Shown here: in pieces, positions 19,872-29,030 of the stretch | How positions within the stretch are numbered: position 1 is the stretch's first letter | Layout: the number at the start of each line of letters is the position of its first letter | Source: Streptomyces curacoi | GTDB taxonomy: Bacteria; Actinomycetota; Actinomycetes; Streptomycetales; Streptomycetaceae | Assembly: GCF_001513975.1 (NCBI RefSeq) | Contig: NZ_KQ947992.1 | Location: 186,001 to 250,000 of the forward strand | Reading direction: 5' to 3' | DNA length: 64,000 nt | Translations under genes and position numbers: made by a program | Notes under the pieces: model-generated | Told to the model about the DNA's origin: nothing | The model's database searches: none | Seen by the model: only the letters and a program-made list of their open reading frames with translations

Positions 19872-20660
19872 TCACAACTCCGCGTACACGACCGTCGCGT
19901 CGTCATGCGTCTTGCTGCGCCCCAGATACGCCCGTTCTTCCGCATCGGCACGCTCCAGAGCCCGTACGCGATCCACCAACTCCCGCGCCCCCTCCTTCCG
20001 TACGAGCCGGAAGCAGTCCGCCCAGTCCCCCTCCCGGAACTTCTCCACCCACCGGGTCGCCCCGTCCGTCAGCGCGGCCAGCGCCCGCACGTCCCCCCGC
20101 GGCACCACTCCCGTCACCGCCCGCCCCGCCACGGACGGATCCGCGGCGGCCGTGAAGAAGCCGCCCTCCTTGTTGCGGATGTGAGCGTCGATCAGGGCGT
20201 CCGTGGCGAGGGACGCGCGCGGGAGGCGGGACAGCCGGTCGTCCAGGTACGCCGTGACCGCCCCGTCGGGTGACTCGACCAGGAAGGCCGAGTCGGACAG
20301 GACCAGGTACTCCACGGCTCGCGCCGACCACCGCGTCAGAACCACCGTTGCCTGTGGGGTGCGTGGGTGAGAAAGGTCACAGGTTTGTGCGTGTGTCCCG
20401 GCGGTAACCGCGATGGCGCGGGCCAAGGCGTCGACGAGGGGAACATCCGGGAGTGAAACGGTCAGTTCGGTCAGGGCTCCGCCCAGCCGCGCGGTGAACC
20501 AGGGAACGGAATGCAGACAGCCCGTCTCACTCCTCGGAGGCGTCACTCCGTCCAGGGCCACCAGTACGCCGCCCTGTCCCGAGGCGGGAAGCGCGACACT
20601 TGCGAAGTCCTCGTTGGGGCGGGCCGGGTCACCGGGCTCCGAAACAAGCTCTGTTCGCAT
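19872..20660 (-). CDS. PP2C-family (PPM) Ser/Thr protein phosphatase
   Basis: A 262-residue soluble protein with the metal-binding signature residues of PPM phosphatases: PNEDFASV, VALDGVT, LTDGATR and THDDATVVY, in the right order. Residues 100-150 (ATVVLTRWSARAVEYLVLSDS) form the central sheet. There is no transmembrane segment or sensor domain. ATG 20660 has little Shine-Dalgarno sequence. Its stop lies 5 nt from that of the TIR-CHAT gene, on the opposite strand; whether they act together is unknown. It may remove phosphate from proteins phosphorylated by Ser/Thr kinases elsewhere. Confidence 0.85.
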   Translation of the reverse strand: MRTELVSEPGDPARPNEDFASVALPASGQGGVLVALDGVTPPRSETGCLHSVPWFTARLGGALTELTVSLPDVPLVDALARAIAVTAGTHAQTCDLSHPRTPQATVVLTRWSARAVEYLVLSDSAFLVESPDGAVTAYLDDRLSRLPRASLATDALIDAHIRNKEGGFFTAAADPSVAGRAVTGVVPRGDVRALAALTDGATRWVEKFREGDWADCFRLVRKEGARELVDRVRALERADAEERAYLGRSKTHDDATVVYAEL

Positions 20661-21026
20661 TCAGCCAGTCTGCACGAGGCCTTCACAAGGTTCGCGAACG
20701 GCCTGCATTGGTTGCGGGATGGGTGCAGCCGCGCAGGTCAAGCGCCTGATTTGGGGTGGAATGGTTCGCTCCGGGAGGGCGTGGCGGCGAATATTGCCAC
20801 CGCCCGGCGCAGACGTCCAACCGGCCCGCCGGGCAAGGCATGTGCATGCGCCAGAGGAACTTGCCCGCCAACTCTTCTCCAGGGTTCACTCCTTCGGGTG
20901 GCGGGTCAGGTGATGCACGATCGCTGCCCACCGGCACTGGGAGGGTCGGGAACCGTATCAGGCGTACGCAGAGTCGGCGCTAGTTGACGCAGCGTCACCT
21001 GGATCCATGGGTATCACGAGTCAGGA
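20661..21026. other. Intergenic region between PP2C and the conservon
   Basis: This 366-bp divergent promoter region has no convincing gene. It holds a perfect 10-bp palindrome GTTCGCGAAC (20690-20699) close to the PP2C start. An imperfect dyad with arms GTGGC and GCCAC lies around an AATATT core (20781-20800). TTGACG occurs about 35 nt upstream of the conservon start, without a clear -10 box. Confidence 0.4.
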
Positions 21027-23795
21027 ATGCGAGCACCGGTGCAGAAGATGCGGCCTCGTCGCTCAGGCAAGCAGACTGCCTCCGCAGGAGGCACGGAGCC
21101 CACGCCCGGCACGACGACCGATGAGACACCCGTCGGCAAGGGCCGCCCGACTCACGTACGCAACCGGCTGATCGTCGCCGTGGCCGTCGTGGCCGCCGCC
21201 ATCGCCGGAGCCGGCGTACCGTCGGTCGTCGCCGCCTCCGGGCAACTGCACGACTCCCAGCAGCTGGTGACCCTCGCCGAGCAGACCGAGGACGCGCTCA
21301 CCCTCGCCCACTCCCTCGCCGACGAGCGCGACGAGGTCACCTCCTACATCGCCGCCGGCCGCCCCAAGTCCAAGGCGCCCAGCGAGCAGCGCAGCGCCCG
21401 CGTCGACCGGCAGGTGGAGGAACTGCGCGCCGACACCGACGCCCCCGCCTCGCTGCGCGACGACCTCGACGGCATCGCGGCCGTCCGCAGGGCCGCGCTC
21501 ACCGGCAAGAGCACCGCGCTGGAGGCGCACGGCGCCTACTCGGCCACCATCACCGAACTCCACCGGCTCGCCGAGTCCCTGGCCGAGCAGCTGCCGCCCC
21601 GCGCGGGCGCCGGCGCGCACGCCCTGGCCGAGCTGGACTCCGCCGTGCAGCAGGCCGCAGCCGCCCGTGGGCTGCTGCTCGCCGCCCTCAGCGTGCCGAC
21701 CACCACCGAGACCGTCATCGACCCGGTCACCGGCGTCGCGAGCACCCAGAAGACCTCCTCGGACGCCGACGCCAAGCAGCGCGACACGCTCAGCGCCGCC
21801 GCCCAGCAGGCCCGCCTGCGCTCCGACGCCGCCCTCGCCGACTTCCGCGACACCGCCCCCAAGGCCGCGCGCACCTCGTACGACTCCACGGTCACCGGTC
21901 CCGAGGCCGACACCGCCGAGCGGTATCTCGCCGCCCTCACCGACCAGGCCACGCTCTCCGACCGGGATCTCGGCACCGACACCAAGCGCGCCGAGGCCGC
22001 CCTCTCCGCCCGCGTCGACCTGATGCGGGGCGTGGAGTCCGCCCTCTACGACCGCCGCACCAAGGCCCTCGAACAGCTCCGCGACGACGACGTCACCGCG
22101 CTGGAGATCCGCATCGCGATCCTCGGCGCCCTGATGCTGCTCGCCGTCGGCGTCGCCACCGGTATGGCGCGCTCCCTCACCCGGCCGCTGGCGGTCCTGC
22201 GGCTCGGCTCCGCCCGGCTCGCCCGGGCCGAGGACCCGGCGGCCGAAGAGCCCGTCAGGTTCACCGGGCGCAACGACGAGTTCGCCCAGGTCGTCCGTTC
22301 CGTCAACGCCCTGCACGCGCACGCCGCCGCCCTCCACGAGCGCATCGCCACCCTGGAGGCCGACCGCAAGCACCTCGTCGGCCAGCGCCAGAAGATGGCC
22401 GACGCCCGCGAGGAGCTGCGCACCGAACTCGCCGAGTCCGCCGCCCAGCTGGAGCGTCTGCGCGGCAGCATCGGCGGCACCTTCGTCAACCTGGCCCTGC
22501 GCACCCTCGGCTTGGTCGAGCGTCAACTCGCCGTCATCGAAGGCCTGGAGGAGCGCGAGCAGGACCCCGACCGGCTTGCCACGCTCTTCAAGCTCGACCA
22601 CTTCGCCACGGTCATGCGCCGGCACAGCGAGAACCTCCTCGTCCTGGCCGGCACCGAGCACGTCCAGCAGCACGCCGGACCGGTCCCGCTCGTCGACGTC
22701 GTCCGTGCGGCGGTCAGCGAGATCGAGCGGTACGAGCGGGTCCGCATCGCCGCTCTGCCGCCGCACGCGCACGTGGCGGGCTTCGCCGCGGACGACCTCT
22801 CCCATCTGCTGGCCGAACTCATGGAGAACGCCACCTCGTTCTCCCCGCCCGACCTGCCCGTCGAGGTCTCCGGCTGGCTGCTGGAGAACGGCGAGGTCAT
22901 GCTCTCCGTCCAGGACGAGGGCATCGGCATGACCGCCGAACGCATGGCCCGCCTCAACTCCCGCCTCGCCGACTTCGACCCCGAGGCCACCTACGACCAG
23001 GAGGGCGACGACGGCCTGGGCCTCGGCCTGTACGTCGTCGCGCGCCTCGCCCACCGCCACGGCGTCCGCGTCCAGCTGCGCGAGCAGAAGCAGGGCGGGG
23101 TCGCGGCGGTCGCGGTGCTGTCCAAGGGCCTGCTGTCGGCTGCCGCACCGGCCGCGGTCCCGTCGCAGACACCGGCCCACGGCCCGCACACCTTCTCCCT
23201 GCCGGGCGCTGACGCCGAGGCCAACTCCAACGTCCTGCGGGGCCGCTCGCAGAGCGAGGACCCGCTGGTGGCGCTGGCCGAGCAGGCCGTACGGGAGAAG
23301 GGGGACGCCGAAGAGGCCGTACCGGAGAGTGCGGCCGCGGCCGAGCAGGAGCGCGAGCATCCCGCCGAGACCACGATGGAACTCCTGCTCCCGGTACCGC
23401 TGACCGACGCCCCGGGGACCGACGAACCCGCGGCCGCCGACGACGAGGACACCCCACAGGGGCCACCCGCACCCGGTGGGAACGAACCCGCCGAAGGCGA
23501 AGCCGAGGCGGAACACGCCCGCACCCCGGACGAGGAGCTCCTGACCGACAAGGGCCTCCCCAAACGCACCCCGAAGATCACCGCCCCCGTACAGGCCCCG
23601 CGCCAGCGGACCGCCGGCGTCGACGCCGAAGCCCTCCGCAGGAGGCTGGGCGGCTTTCACCAGGGGGCGGAGGCCGGTCACCGCCACGTACAGGCGGAGA
23701 TCGCCGAACAGACCGGCCAGACCAAGGCACCGACCGCAGAAACCACTGAATCCGAAGCAGCCACGGGGGGCACAGTCGAGGAGGCAAGCAGTTGA
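21027..23795 (+). CDS. cvnA: Conservon sensor kinase-like membrane protein CvnA
   Basis: A 922-residue protein. The first transmembrane segment is at ~48-70, followed by a nitrate-sensor-like extracytoplasmic helical domain (~70-355), a second transmembrane segment (~357-378), HAMP, a coiled coil (~440-485), and an HATPase domain with N-box ELMENATSFSPP and G-boxes DEGIGMTAERM and GLGLYVVARLA. There is no classical HisKA H-box, as is usual for CvnA. The C-terminal ~200 residues are Pro/Glu/Ala-rich and disordered. The start is uncertain between ATG 21027, GTG 21039 and ATG 21048. It heads the four-gene conservon and is thought to work like a receptor for the small GTPase CvnD. Confidence 0.88.
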   Translation: MRAPVQKMRPRRSGKQTASAGGTEPTPGTTTDETPVGKGRPTHVRNRLIVAVAVVAAAIAGAGVPSVVAASGQLHDSQQLVTLAEQTEDALTLAHSLADERDEVTSYIAAGRPKSKAPSEQRSARVDRQVEELRADTDAPASLRDDLDGIAAVRRAALTGKSTALEAHGAYSATITELHRLAESLAEQLPPRAGAGAHALAELDSAVQQAAAARGLLLAALSVPTTTETVIDPVTGVASTQKTSSDADAKQRDTLSAAAQQARLRSDAALADFRDTAPKAARTSYDSTVTGPEADTAERYLAALTDQATLSDRDLGTDTKRAEAALSARVDLMRGVESALYDRRTKALEQLRDDDVTALEIRIAILGALMLLAVGVATGMARSLTRPLAVLRLGSARLARAEDPAAEEPVRFTGRNDEFAQVVRSVNALHAHAAALHERIATLEADRKHLVGQRQKMADAREELRTELAESAAQLERLRGSIGGTFVNLALRTLGLVERQLAVIEGLEEREQDPDRLATLFKLDHFATVMRRHSENLLVLAGTEHVQQHAGPVPLVDVVRAAVSEIERYERVRIAALPPHAHVAGFAADDLSHLLAELMENATSFSPPDLPVEVSGWLLENGEVMLSVQDEGIGMTAERMARLNSRLADFDPEATYDQEGDDGLGLGLYVVARLAHRHGVRVQLREQKQGGVAAVAVLSKGLLSAAAPAAVPSQTPAHGPHTFSLPGADAEANSNVLRGRSQSEDPLVALAEQAVREKGDAEEAVPESAAAAEQEREHPAETTMELLLPVPLTDAPGTDEPAAADDEDTPQGPPAPGGNEPAEGEAEAEHARTPDEELLTDKGLPKRTPKITAPVQAPRQRTAGVDAEALRRRLGGFHQGAEAGHRHVQAEIAEQTGQTKAPTAETTESEAATGGTVEEASS

Positions 23796-24295
23796 CCGCG
23801 CCCAGTACCTTCGGACTGAGCAGTGAAGCCCGCAACCTGCACTGGTTGCTGACGAATCTGGTCGAGGAGGTGCCGGGCATCCAGTCAGTCGCCGTGGTCT
23901 CCTCGGACGGCCTGCTCCTGCTCTCCTCCGACCCGGGCCGAAACGCCGAGGCCCGCGAGGCGAGGAACGACAGGCCCACCGGCCCGCGCGGCTCCTCCGC
24001 CGACCTCGCCACCATCGTCTCCGGCATCGGCAGCCTCACCGTCGGCGCCGCCAGGCTGATGGAGTTCGGCGGCGTCAAGCACACGATGGTCGCCATGGAC
24101 GAGGGCAGCCTCTTCGTGATGTCGATCAGCGACGGCTCACTGCTCGGCGTCCACGGCTCCGCGGACTGCGACATGAGCGTGGTGGCGTACCACATGGCCC
24201 TGTTCGTGGGCCGTGCCGGACACGTCCTCACTCCCGAACTCCGCAGTGAGCTACGGCAATCCCTTGAGGCCGAGTCGGCAGGGAGTACCCGATGA
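23792..24295 (+). CDS. cvnB: Roadblock/LC7-domain protein CvnB
   Basis: A 167-residue roadblock/LC7 protein (LHWLLTNLVEEVPGIQSVAVVSSDGLLLLSS). It starts at TTG 23792 with GAGGAGG 7 nt upstream, and overlaps the cvnA stop as TTGA. Roadblock proteins act as partners or regulators of the GTPase in conservons. Confidence 0.92.
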   Translation: MTAPSTFGLSSEARNLHWLLTNLVEEVPGIQSVAVVSSDGLLLLSSDPGRNAEAREARNDRPTGPRGSSADLATIVSGIGSLTVGAARLMEFGGVKHTMVAMDEGSLFVMSISDGSLLGVHGSADCDMSVVAYHMALFVGRAGHVLTPELRSELRQSLEAESAGSTR

Positions 24296-24720
24296 GCAAC
24301 GCCCCGAAGAGCAGGACCCAGCTCCCCGTCCGCGGCGGCGACCGCAAGCCCGCCCGCGTGCGTCCCTACTCGCTCACCGGCGGCCGTACCCGCTTCGGCC
24401 ATGTCCTGCTCGTGGAGACGTTCGTCAGCAGCACAGCGGCGTTGGAGGCTCCCGAGGAGCGCAGGGAACTGACGAATGGTTCCCTCACCTCCCGTGTCAT
24501 GCCGGAGATGCGGGCCATCGTTGAACTGTGCCGCCGTATGCGCACGGTGGCCGAGATCGCCGCGCTGCTGAAGATGCCGCTCGGCGTGGTCCGGGTGCTC
24601 CTCAGCGATCTCGCGGACCAGGGAAAGATCCGTGTGTACGGCACCGGAACCGGCCACGGCACGGGCCGGCCGGACCGCGCTCTGCTGGAAAGGGTGCTGA
24701 GTGGACTCCGTCGTCTCTGA
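24292..24720 (+). CDS. cvnC: DUF742 protein CvnC
   Basis: A 142-residue DUF742 protein, start overlapping cvnB as ATGA. The C-terminal half looks like a winged helix (RRMRTVAEIAALLKMPLGVVRVLLSDLADQG). It is the third conserved member of the conservon and its biochemical role is unsettled. The last 20 nt overlap the cvnD start. Confidence 0.92.
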   Translation: MSNAPKSRTQLPVRGGDRKPARVRPYSLTGGRTRFGHVLLVETFVSSTAALEAPEERRELTNGSLTSRVMPEMRAIVELCRRMRTVAEIAALLKMPLGVVRVLLSDLADQGKIRVYGTGTGHGTGRPDRALLERVLSGLRRL

Positions 24721-25342
24721 CGCCGCCGCCTCCGGCGTCTCCCCGTTCGTCGAACCCGACGAAAACCTGCGCTCCTGGCAGACCGATCGGACCCGGGCCC
24801 CGATCGCCACGAAGATCGTGGTCGCGGGCGGCTTCGGCGTCGGCAAGACCACGCTGGTCACCGCCGTCTCGGAGATCACGCCCCTGCAGACCGAGGCGCT
24901 GATGACCGAGGCGAGCGAGGCGACCGACGACCTCTCCTCGACGCCCGGCAAGCTGACCACGACCGTGGCCATGGACTTCGGCCGCATCACGCTCGACGAC
25001 GACCTGGTGCTGTACCTGTTCGGCACGCCGGGCCAGCAGCGGTTCTGGTTCATGTGGGACGACATCGTGCGGGGCGCGATCGGTGCCGTCGTCATGGCCG
25101 ACACCCGTCGGCTGAAGGACTGCTTCCCGGTACTGGACTACTTCGAGAGCTCCGGGCTGCCGTACGTCGTCGCCGTCAACCACTTCGACGGCAGCGAGCT
25201 GTTCGAGGCGGAGGACGTGCGCGAGGCCCTGACGATCCCCGCGCACATACCTGTCATGATCATGGACGCGCGGCGCCGGATCTCGGTGATCGAGACCCTG
25301 CTGGCCCTCGTCGGTCACGCACTCGACGTCACCCCCGAGTAG
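24701..25342 (+). CDS. cvnD: Conservon small GTPase CvnD (ATP/GTP-binding)
   Basis: A 213-residue Ras-like P-loop protein. GTG 24701 lies inside the end of cvnC. G1 is AGGFGVGKTT, G3 is YLFGTPGQQRFWF and G4 is the NHFD motif. It is the likely switch of the CvnA-B-C-D complex, which is compared with eukaryotic receptor/G-protein modules and affects development and secondary metabolism in streptomycetes. Confidence 0.93.
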   Translation: MDSVVSDAAASGVSPFVEPDENLRSWQTDRTRAPIATKIVVAGGFGVGKTTLVTAVSEITPLQTEALMTEASEATDDLSSTPGKLTTTVAMDFGRITLDDDLVLYLFGTPGQQRFWFMWDDIVRGAIGAVVMADTRRLKDCFPVLDYFESSGLPYVVAVNHFDGSELFEAEDVREALTIPAHIPVMIMDARRRISVIETLLALVGHALDVTPE

Positions 25343-25409
25343 CACCGGGGAGACCACGACCCCGACCAGCCCCGAGTAGTCCCCGATCCCTGTAGGAGAC
25401 ACCACCCGC

Positions 25410-26663
25410 ATGCGGAAGATACTCGTCGTCGGAGCCGGCCAGTCCGGACTCCAGCTCGCCCTCGGCCTCCAGTCGCACGGGTACGAGGTCACCCTGATGT
25501 CCAACCGGACCGCGGACGAGATCCGCTCCGGCCGGGTCATGTCCACCCAGTGCATGTTCGACACGGCGCTTCGGCACGAGCGCGATCTCCAGCTGAACTT
25601 CTGGGAGTCCCAGGCCCCGAAGATCGAGGGACTCGGCGTCTCGGTGGCGGCCCCGGGCTCCTGGGGTGAGGGCCCCGCGGCCCGCGCGATCGACTGGGTG
25701 GGGCACCTCGACGGGTTCGCGCAGTCGGTCGACCAGCGGGTGAAGATGGCCGGCTGGATGGAGACGTTCGCACAGCGCGGCGGCCAGCTCGTCATCCACG
25801 GCGCGGCCGTCGGCGACCTCGACTACTTCTCCCGTACCTACGACCTGGTCCTGGTCTCGGCCGGCAAGGGCGAGCTGGTCCAGATGTTCGCGCGGGACCC
25901 GGAGAGGTCCCCGTACAGCGAGCCGCAGCGCGCGCTGGCCGTGTCGTACGTCCACGGTCTGGGGCCGCGCCCCGAGCACCCGGAGATGGAGGCCGTCCGC
26001 TGCAACCTCGTCCCCGGTGTCGGCGAGCTGTTCATCATGCCGTGTCTGACGACCTCCGGGCGGGCGGACATCCTGTTCTGGGAGGGCATACCCGGCGGGC
26101 CGCTCGATGTCTTCGACGGCGTGAAGGACCCGGCGGAGCACCTCTCCCTGACCCTGCAGCTCATGGAGAAGTACACGCCCTGGGAGTACGAGCGGGCGAC
26201 CAAGGTGGAGCTCACGGACGCCGGCGGTGTGCTGAGCGGGCGGTACGCGCCGACCGTGCGCAACCCCGTCGGGCAGCTTCCCGGCGGCGGGCTCGTGCTG
26301 GGTGTGGCGGACGTCGTCGTGGCCAACGACCCCATCACCGGGCAGGGTTCCAACTCCGCGTCGAAGTGCGCGGCCGCGTATCTCGCCTCGATCCTCGAAC
26401 ACGGGGACAAGGAGTTCGACGAGGCGTGGATGCGGAGCACCTTCGACCGGTACTGGGCCACCGCGCAGCACGTCACCAAGTGGACGAACGCGATGCTGGC
26501 GCCGCCGCCGGAGCACATCCTCAACCTCATCGGGGCGGCGGGGCAGCTGCAGCCGGTGGCGGATCGATTCGCCAACGCGTTCAACGACCCGGCCGACTTT
26601 GAGAACTTCTTCTATGAGCCGGAGAAGACCGCGGCGTATCTCGCGGAGGTTTCCGGGTCCTGA
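25410..26663 (+). CDS. Styrene-monooxygenase-type FAD-dependent oxygenase
   Basis: A 417-residue protein from ATG 25410, with AGGAGA 10 nt upstream. The N-terminal Rossmann FAD motif is VVGAGQSGLQLALGL. The StyA-like substrate domain contains MSTQCMFDTALRHERDL, and a GD-like segment with ANDPITGQGSN contacts FAD. It belongs to two-component group E flavoprotein monooxygenases, which use FADH2 from a separate reductase; no styB-type reductase is nearby. It follows the conservon by 67 nt on the same strand, in the place where other conservons carry a P450, so it may be a conservon output. Confidence 0.88.
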   Translation: MRKILVVGAGQSGLQLALGLQSHGYEVTLMSNRTADEIRSGRVMSTQCMFDTALRHERDLQLNFWESQAPKIEGLGVSVAAPGSWGEGPAARAIDWVGHLDGFAQSVDQRVKMAGWMETFAQRGGQLVIHGAAVGDLDYFSRTYDLVLVSAGKGELVQMFARDPERSPYSEPQRALAVSYVHGLGPRPEHPEMEAVRCNLVPGVGELFIMPCLTTSGRADILFWEGIPGGPLDVFDGVKDPAEHLSLTLQLMEKYTPWEYERATKVELTDAGGVLSGRYAPTVRNPVGQLPGGGLVLGVADVVVANDPITGQGSNSASKCAAAYLASILEHGDKEFDEAWMRSTFDRYWATAQHVTKWTNAMLAPPPEHILNLIGAAGQLQPVADRFANAFNDPADFENFFYEPEKTAAYLAEVSGS

Positions 26664-27726
26664 GCTCGGGCCCGGCCTTCGGGACCCTCGGGCGTACGGC
26701 GCCCAGGACCGGGTTGGACGCGATCGGGGAGATCTTGATCTTCTCGCCGGGGCGCGGGGCCTGGACCACCTTGCCCTTGCCGAGGTACATGGCCACGTGC
26801 GTGGCGTCCGGGAAGTAGATCACCAGGTCGCCGGGGCGCAGCTCGGTCAGCGGGATGCGTTCGAGCTGCGCCCACTGCTCCTGGCTCGTGCGCGGGATCG
26901 GGGCGCCGGCGTGGGCCCACGCCTGGGACGTCAGGCCCGAGCAGTCGTACGACTTCGGGCCCTCCGCGCCCCACCTGTACGGCTTCCCGAGCTGCTTCCT
27001 GGCGTAGCGCACCGCCCGGGCGCCCGCGGGTGAGGGCTTGTGGTCGTCCTCGGCGAGGGCGCCGGACGCCAGGAAGTCCTTCTGGGCCTTGGTGACGGTC
27101 TTCGCCTCCAGTTCGGCCAGGGCCGTGAGCTGCTCGGCGGTGAGGGAGGCCAGCAGCTCCTCCACCTTCTTCAGGCGCTTTCGTACGGCGTCCCTGTCCT
27201 TCTTCTGGCGTTCGGCCAGGGCGAACTGGTCGTCGAGGGCCTTGCGGGCCTTGCGGGCCAGTTCGTCGGCCTTCTGCTCGGTGCCGGTGAGACGGCCGAC
27301 CGTCTCGGCGCGCTCGCGGGCCAGCCGGCCGATGACATGCCCCTGGTCGAGGGCGTGCTGGAGGTCGCGGGCCAGGAGCAGGCGTACGTACGGGGAGATG
27401 GTGGTGGTGTTCTGGTACTGCTGGCGGGCCAGGCGGCCGGCTGCTCCTCGGCTGTCGTGCAGGGACAGGCGGGCGCGGGTCAGCGCGGCGTCCAGGCGGG
27501 TCACCTCGGCGCGCTGTCTCTTCAGTTTCTCCGCGGTGGCGTTGTAGGTCTCGGTGGCCTGCTCGGCCTCGCGGTACAGGCGCTGAAGGTCCGTCAGGAG
27601 CTCCGAGACGGATCGCTCCTGCGGTTCGGGGGCGGCGGTCGCGGTCGTCGTGAGCGTCGGTGCGAGGAGCGTGCAGGCCGCCGCCGTCGCTGCCGTGCAC
27701 GCCAGACGTAGGAGTCTTCCTGACAC
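26581..27726 (-). CDS. Secreted NlpC/P60 peptidoglycan endopeptidase
   Basis: A 381-residue protein from GTG 27726 with GGAGG 7 nt upstream. A Sec signal peptide (LLRLACTAATAAACTLLAP ... TAAPE) is followed by ~170 residues of coiled coil (RipA/CwlO-like regulatory helices), then the NlpC/P60 domain with catalytic Cys in YDCSGLTSQAW and His in DATHVAMYLG. It cuts the stem peptide of peptidoglycan. The Lys/Arg/Ser-rich C-terminal tail overlaps the convergent monooxygenase gene by 83 bp. Confidence 0.92.
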   Translation of the reverse strand: MSGRLLRLACTAATAAACTLLAPTLTTTATAAPEPQERSVSELLTDLQRLYREAEQATETYNATAEKLKRQRAEVTRLDAALTRARLSLHDSRGAAGRLARQQYQNTTTISPYVRLLLARDLQHALDQGHVIGRLARERAETVGRLTGTEQKADELARKARKALDDQFALAERQKKDRDAVRKRLKKVEELLASLTAEQLTALAELEAKTVTKAQKDFLASGALAEDDHKPSPAGARAVRYARKQLGKPYRWGAEGPKSYDCSGLTSQAWAHAGAPIPRTSQEQWAQLERIPLTELRPGDLVIYFPDATHVAMYLGKGKVVQAPRPGEKIKISPIASNPVLGAVRPRVPKAGPELRTRKPPRDTPRSSPAHRRSSQSRPGR

Positions 27727-27842
27727 GTCATCACCTCCGGTGCGCGAAGTCCGGTGCGGAGAGGGTCTCCGCTCCGCATCGCGAGCATCAGATGTGATCG
27801 CCTGTTTTGCGCGGTAGGTGTGCGTCGTTCGGAGTAAAGAGG

Positions 27843-28172
27843 TCACCCGTCCGTGTCGTCCGGCTTGCCGCGGGGCGGGGTGTCCGGCTTGGACCACGGC
27901 CAGTTCAGCCGGCGGCCGGGGTCTGCCTCGGGGTCGTACTCGTACTTCCAGCGTCGGGTGAGGCCGGTGCGGGTGCCCTGGGCGCCTTGGGTGCGGGGTA
28001 CGCGGCGGTAGACGAGCACGGTGGGCGCGCCGCCGTCGGGGTCCGGGACGGGGATGCGGTACGTCTTGGGCGGGTGGCCCGTGATGCCCAGGAGCACGGG
28101 CAGGACGCGGCCGTCCATGGGGCCGCCCTCGAAGGGGGTGTCTTCGCTCTTCACGGCACCAGTCTCAGCCAT
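27843..28172 (-). CDS. Conserved hypothetical protein (109 aa)
   Basis: A small soluble protein of unknown role. It is rich in Pro, Gly and charged residues, with a central beta-like core (PMDGRVLPVLLGITGHPP, TVLVYRRVPR) and a Trp/Tyr-containing tail (RRWKYEYDPEADPGRRLNWPW). ATG 28172 overlaps the TetR stop by 8 nt, so it is probably the second gene of a TetR operon. No domain recognised. Confidence 0.7.
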   Translation of the reverse strand: MAETGAVKSEDTPFEGGPMDGRVLPVLLGITGHPPKTYRIPVPDPDGGAPTVLVYRRVPRTQGAQGTRTGLTRRWKYEYDPEADPGRRLNWPWSKPDTPPRGKPDDTDG

Positions 28173-28818
28173 CCGCCGCGAGCTTCTCGACCAGCGCGGC
28201 GGTCTGTGGATCGCGGGCCGCGGTGACCGAGAGCACGGCGGTGAACTGCTCCACCAGCCAGTCCCTTAGTTCCTCCACCGGCGGCTGCTTGTCCTCGTCG
28301 AGCCAGATGAGGGAGGCCGCCTCGACCGCGGTGATCCACATCCGCACGGTCATACGGAGGCGGAGGCCGGGGTCGGTGACCTGCAGGTGGCTGAGGATGT
28401 GGTCGGCGGCGGCGCGGCGTACGCCGTCGACGATGGCGGTCGTGCGGGAGGTCTCCACGACGCTGCCGCCCTGGAGGAGGGCGCTGAAGCCGGTGTCGTG
28501 CTGGTCGACGAAGGTGAGGTAGCGGTCGAGGGCGCGGCCGAGGCGGGGCAGGAGGGGGCCCTCGCGGGGTTCGTCGAAGCAGTGCTGGAGGTCTTCGGCG
28601 GCCGAGCGCAGGGCGGCCTCGTAGAGCTGTTGCTTGCCGCCGGGGAAGTAGCGGTACACCAGTGGCCGTGAGACGCCGGCCGCCTCCGCCACGTCGTCCA
28701 GGGACACGTCCTCGGGGGTGCGGTGGGCGAAGAGGCTGAGGGCGGCGTTGAGGAGTTGGGTGCGGCGCTCCTCGACGCTCAGGCGACGGTAGGCGGGGGT
28801 GGGTGCCGAGGGCGTCAT
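28165..28818 (-). CDS. TetR-family transcriptional regulator
   Basis: A 217-residue repressor. The N-terminal helix-turn-helix is ERRTQLLNAALSLFAHRTPEDVSLDDVAEAAGVSRPLVYRYFPGGKQQLY; residues ~75-217 form the ligand-binding/dimer domain. ATG 28818 is where the helix-turn-helix family normally begins; the frame stays open far upstream only because of GC bias. The divergent diiron genes to the right are plausible targets. Confidence 0.9.
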   Translation of the reverse strand: MTPSAPTPAYRRLSVEERRTQLLNAALSLFAHRTPEDVSLDDVAEAAGVSRPLVYRYFPGGKQQLYEAALRSAAEDLQHCFDEPREGPLLPRLGRALDRYLTFVDQHDTGFSALLQGGSVVETSRTTAIVDGVRRAAADHILSHLQVTDPGLRLRMTVRMWITAVEAASLIWLDEDKQPPVEELRDWLVEQFTAVLSVTAARDPQTAALVEKLAADG

Positions 28819-28948
28819 GACCAGCAGGGTAGTCGGGGGGTGCCGTGCGTGGTGCCGGGTGCGGGCTGGTGGGGGTGCTGGTGTGATGCCTGCGGCGGCC
28901 GGTGCGGGTGGGTGGGGGTGCGCGTAGCGCCTTGGGTTGCGTTGGGGC

Positions 28949-28985
28949 GGGGACGTGCCGGGGGGGCGCCCCCCGGCACGTCCCC
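28949..28985 (-). terminator. Very strong perfect hairpin after the AurF-like gene
   Basis: A 17-bp perfect stem (GGGGACGTGCCGGGGGG pairing with its complement) with a 3-nt loop starts 46 nt past the stop at 29031. It is all G/C-rich with no U-tract. It would end leftward transcription before the TetR gene. Confidence 0.75.
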
Positions 28986-29030
28986 TTGCCGCCGTGGGCG
29001 GCTGCGGGCCGGTGGGGTGCGCCCGCTTCG

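Noticed and set aside
20690..20699. GTTCGCGAAC palindrome as a ClgR or LexA site
   Set aside because: It matches neither known spacing; kept only as a note in the intergenic entry.
27727..27842. c-di-AMP (ydaO-type) riboswitch before the NlpC/P60 gene
   Set aside because: Such riboswitches precede some cell-wall hydrolase genes, but the 116-bp gap is too short and lacks the conserved core.
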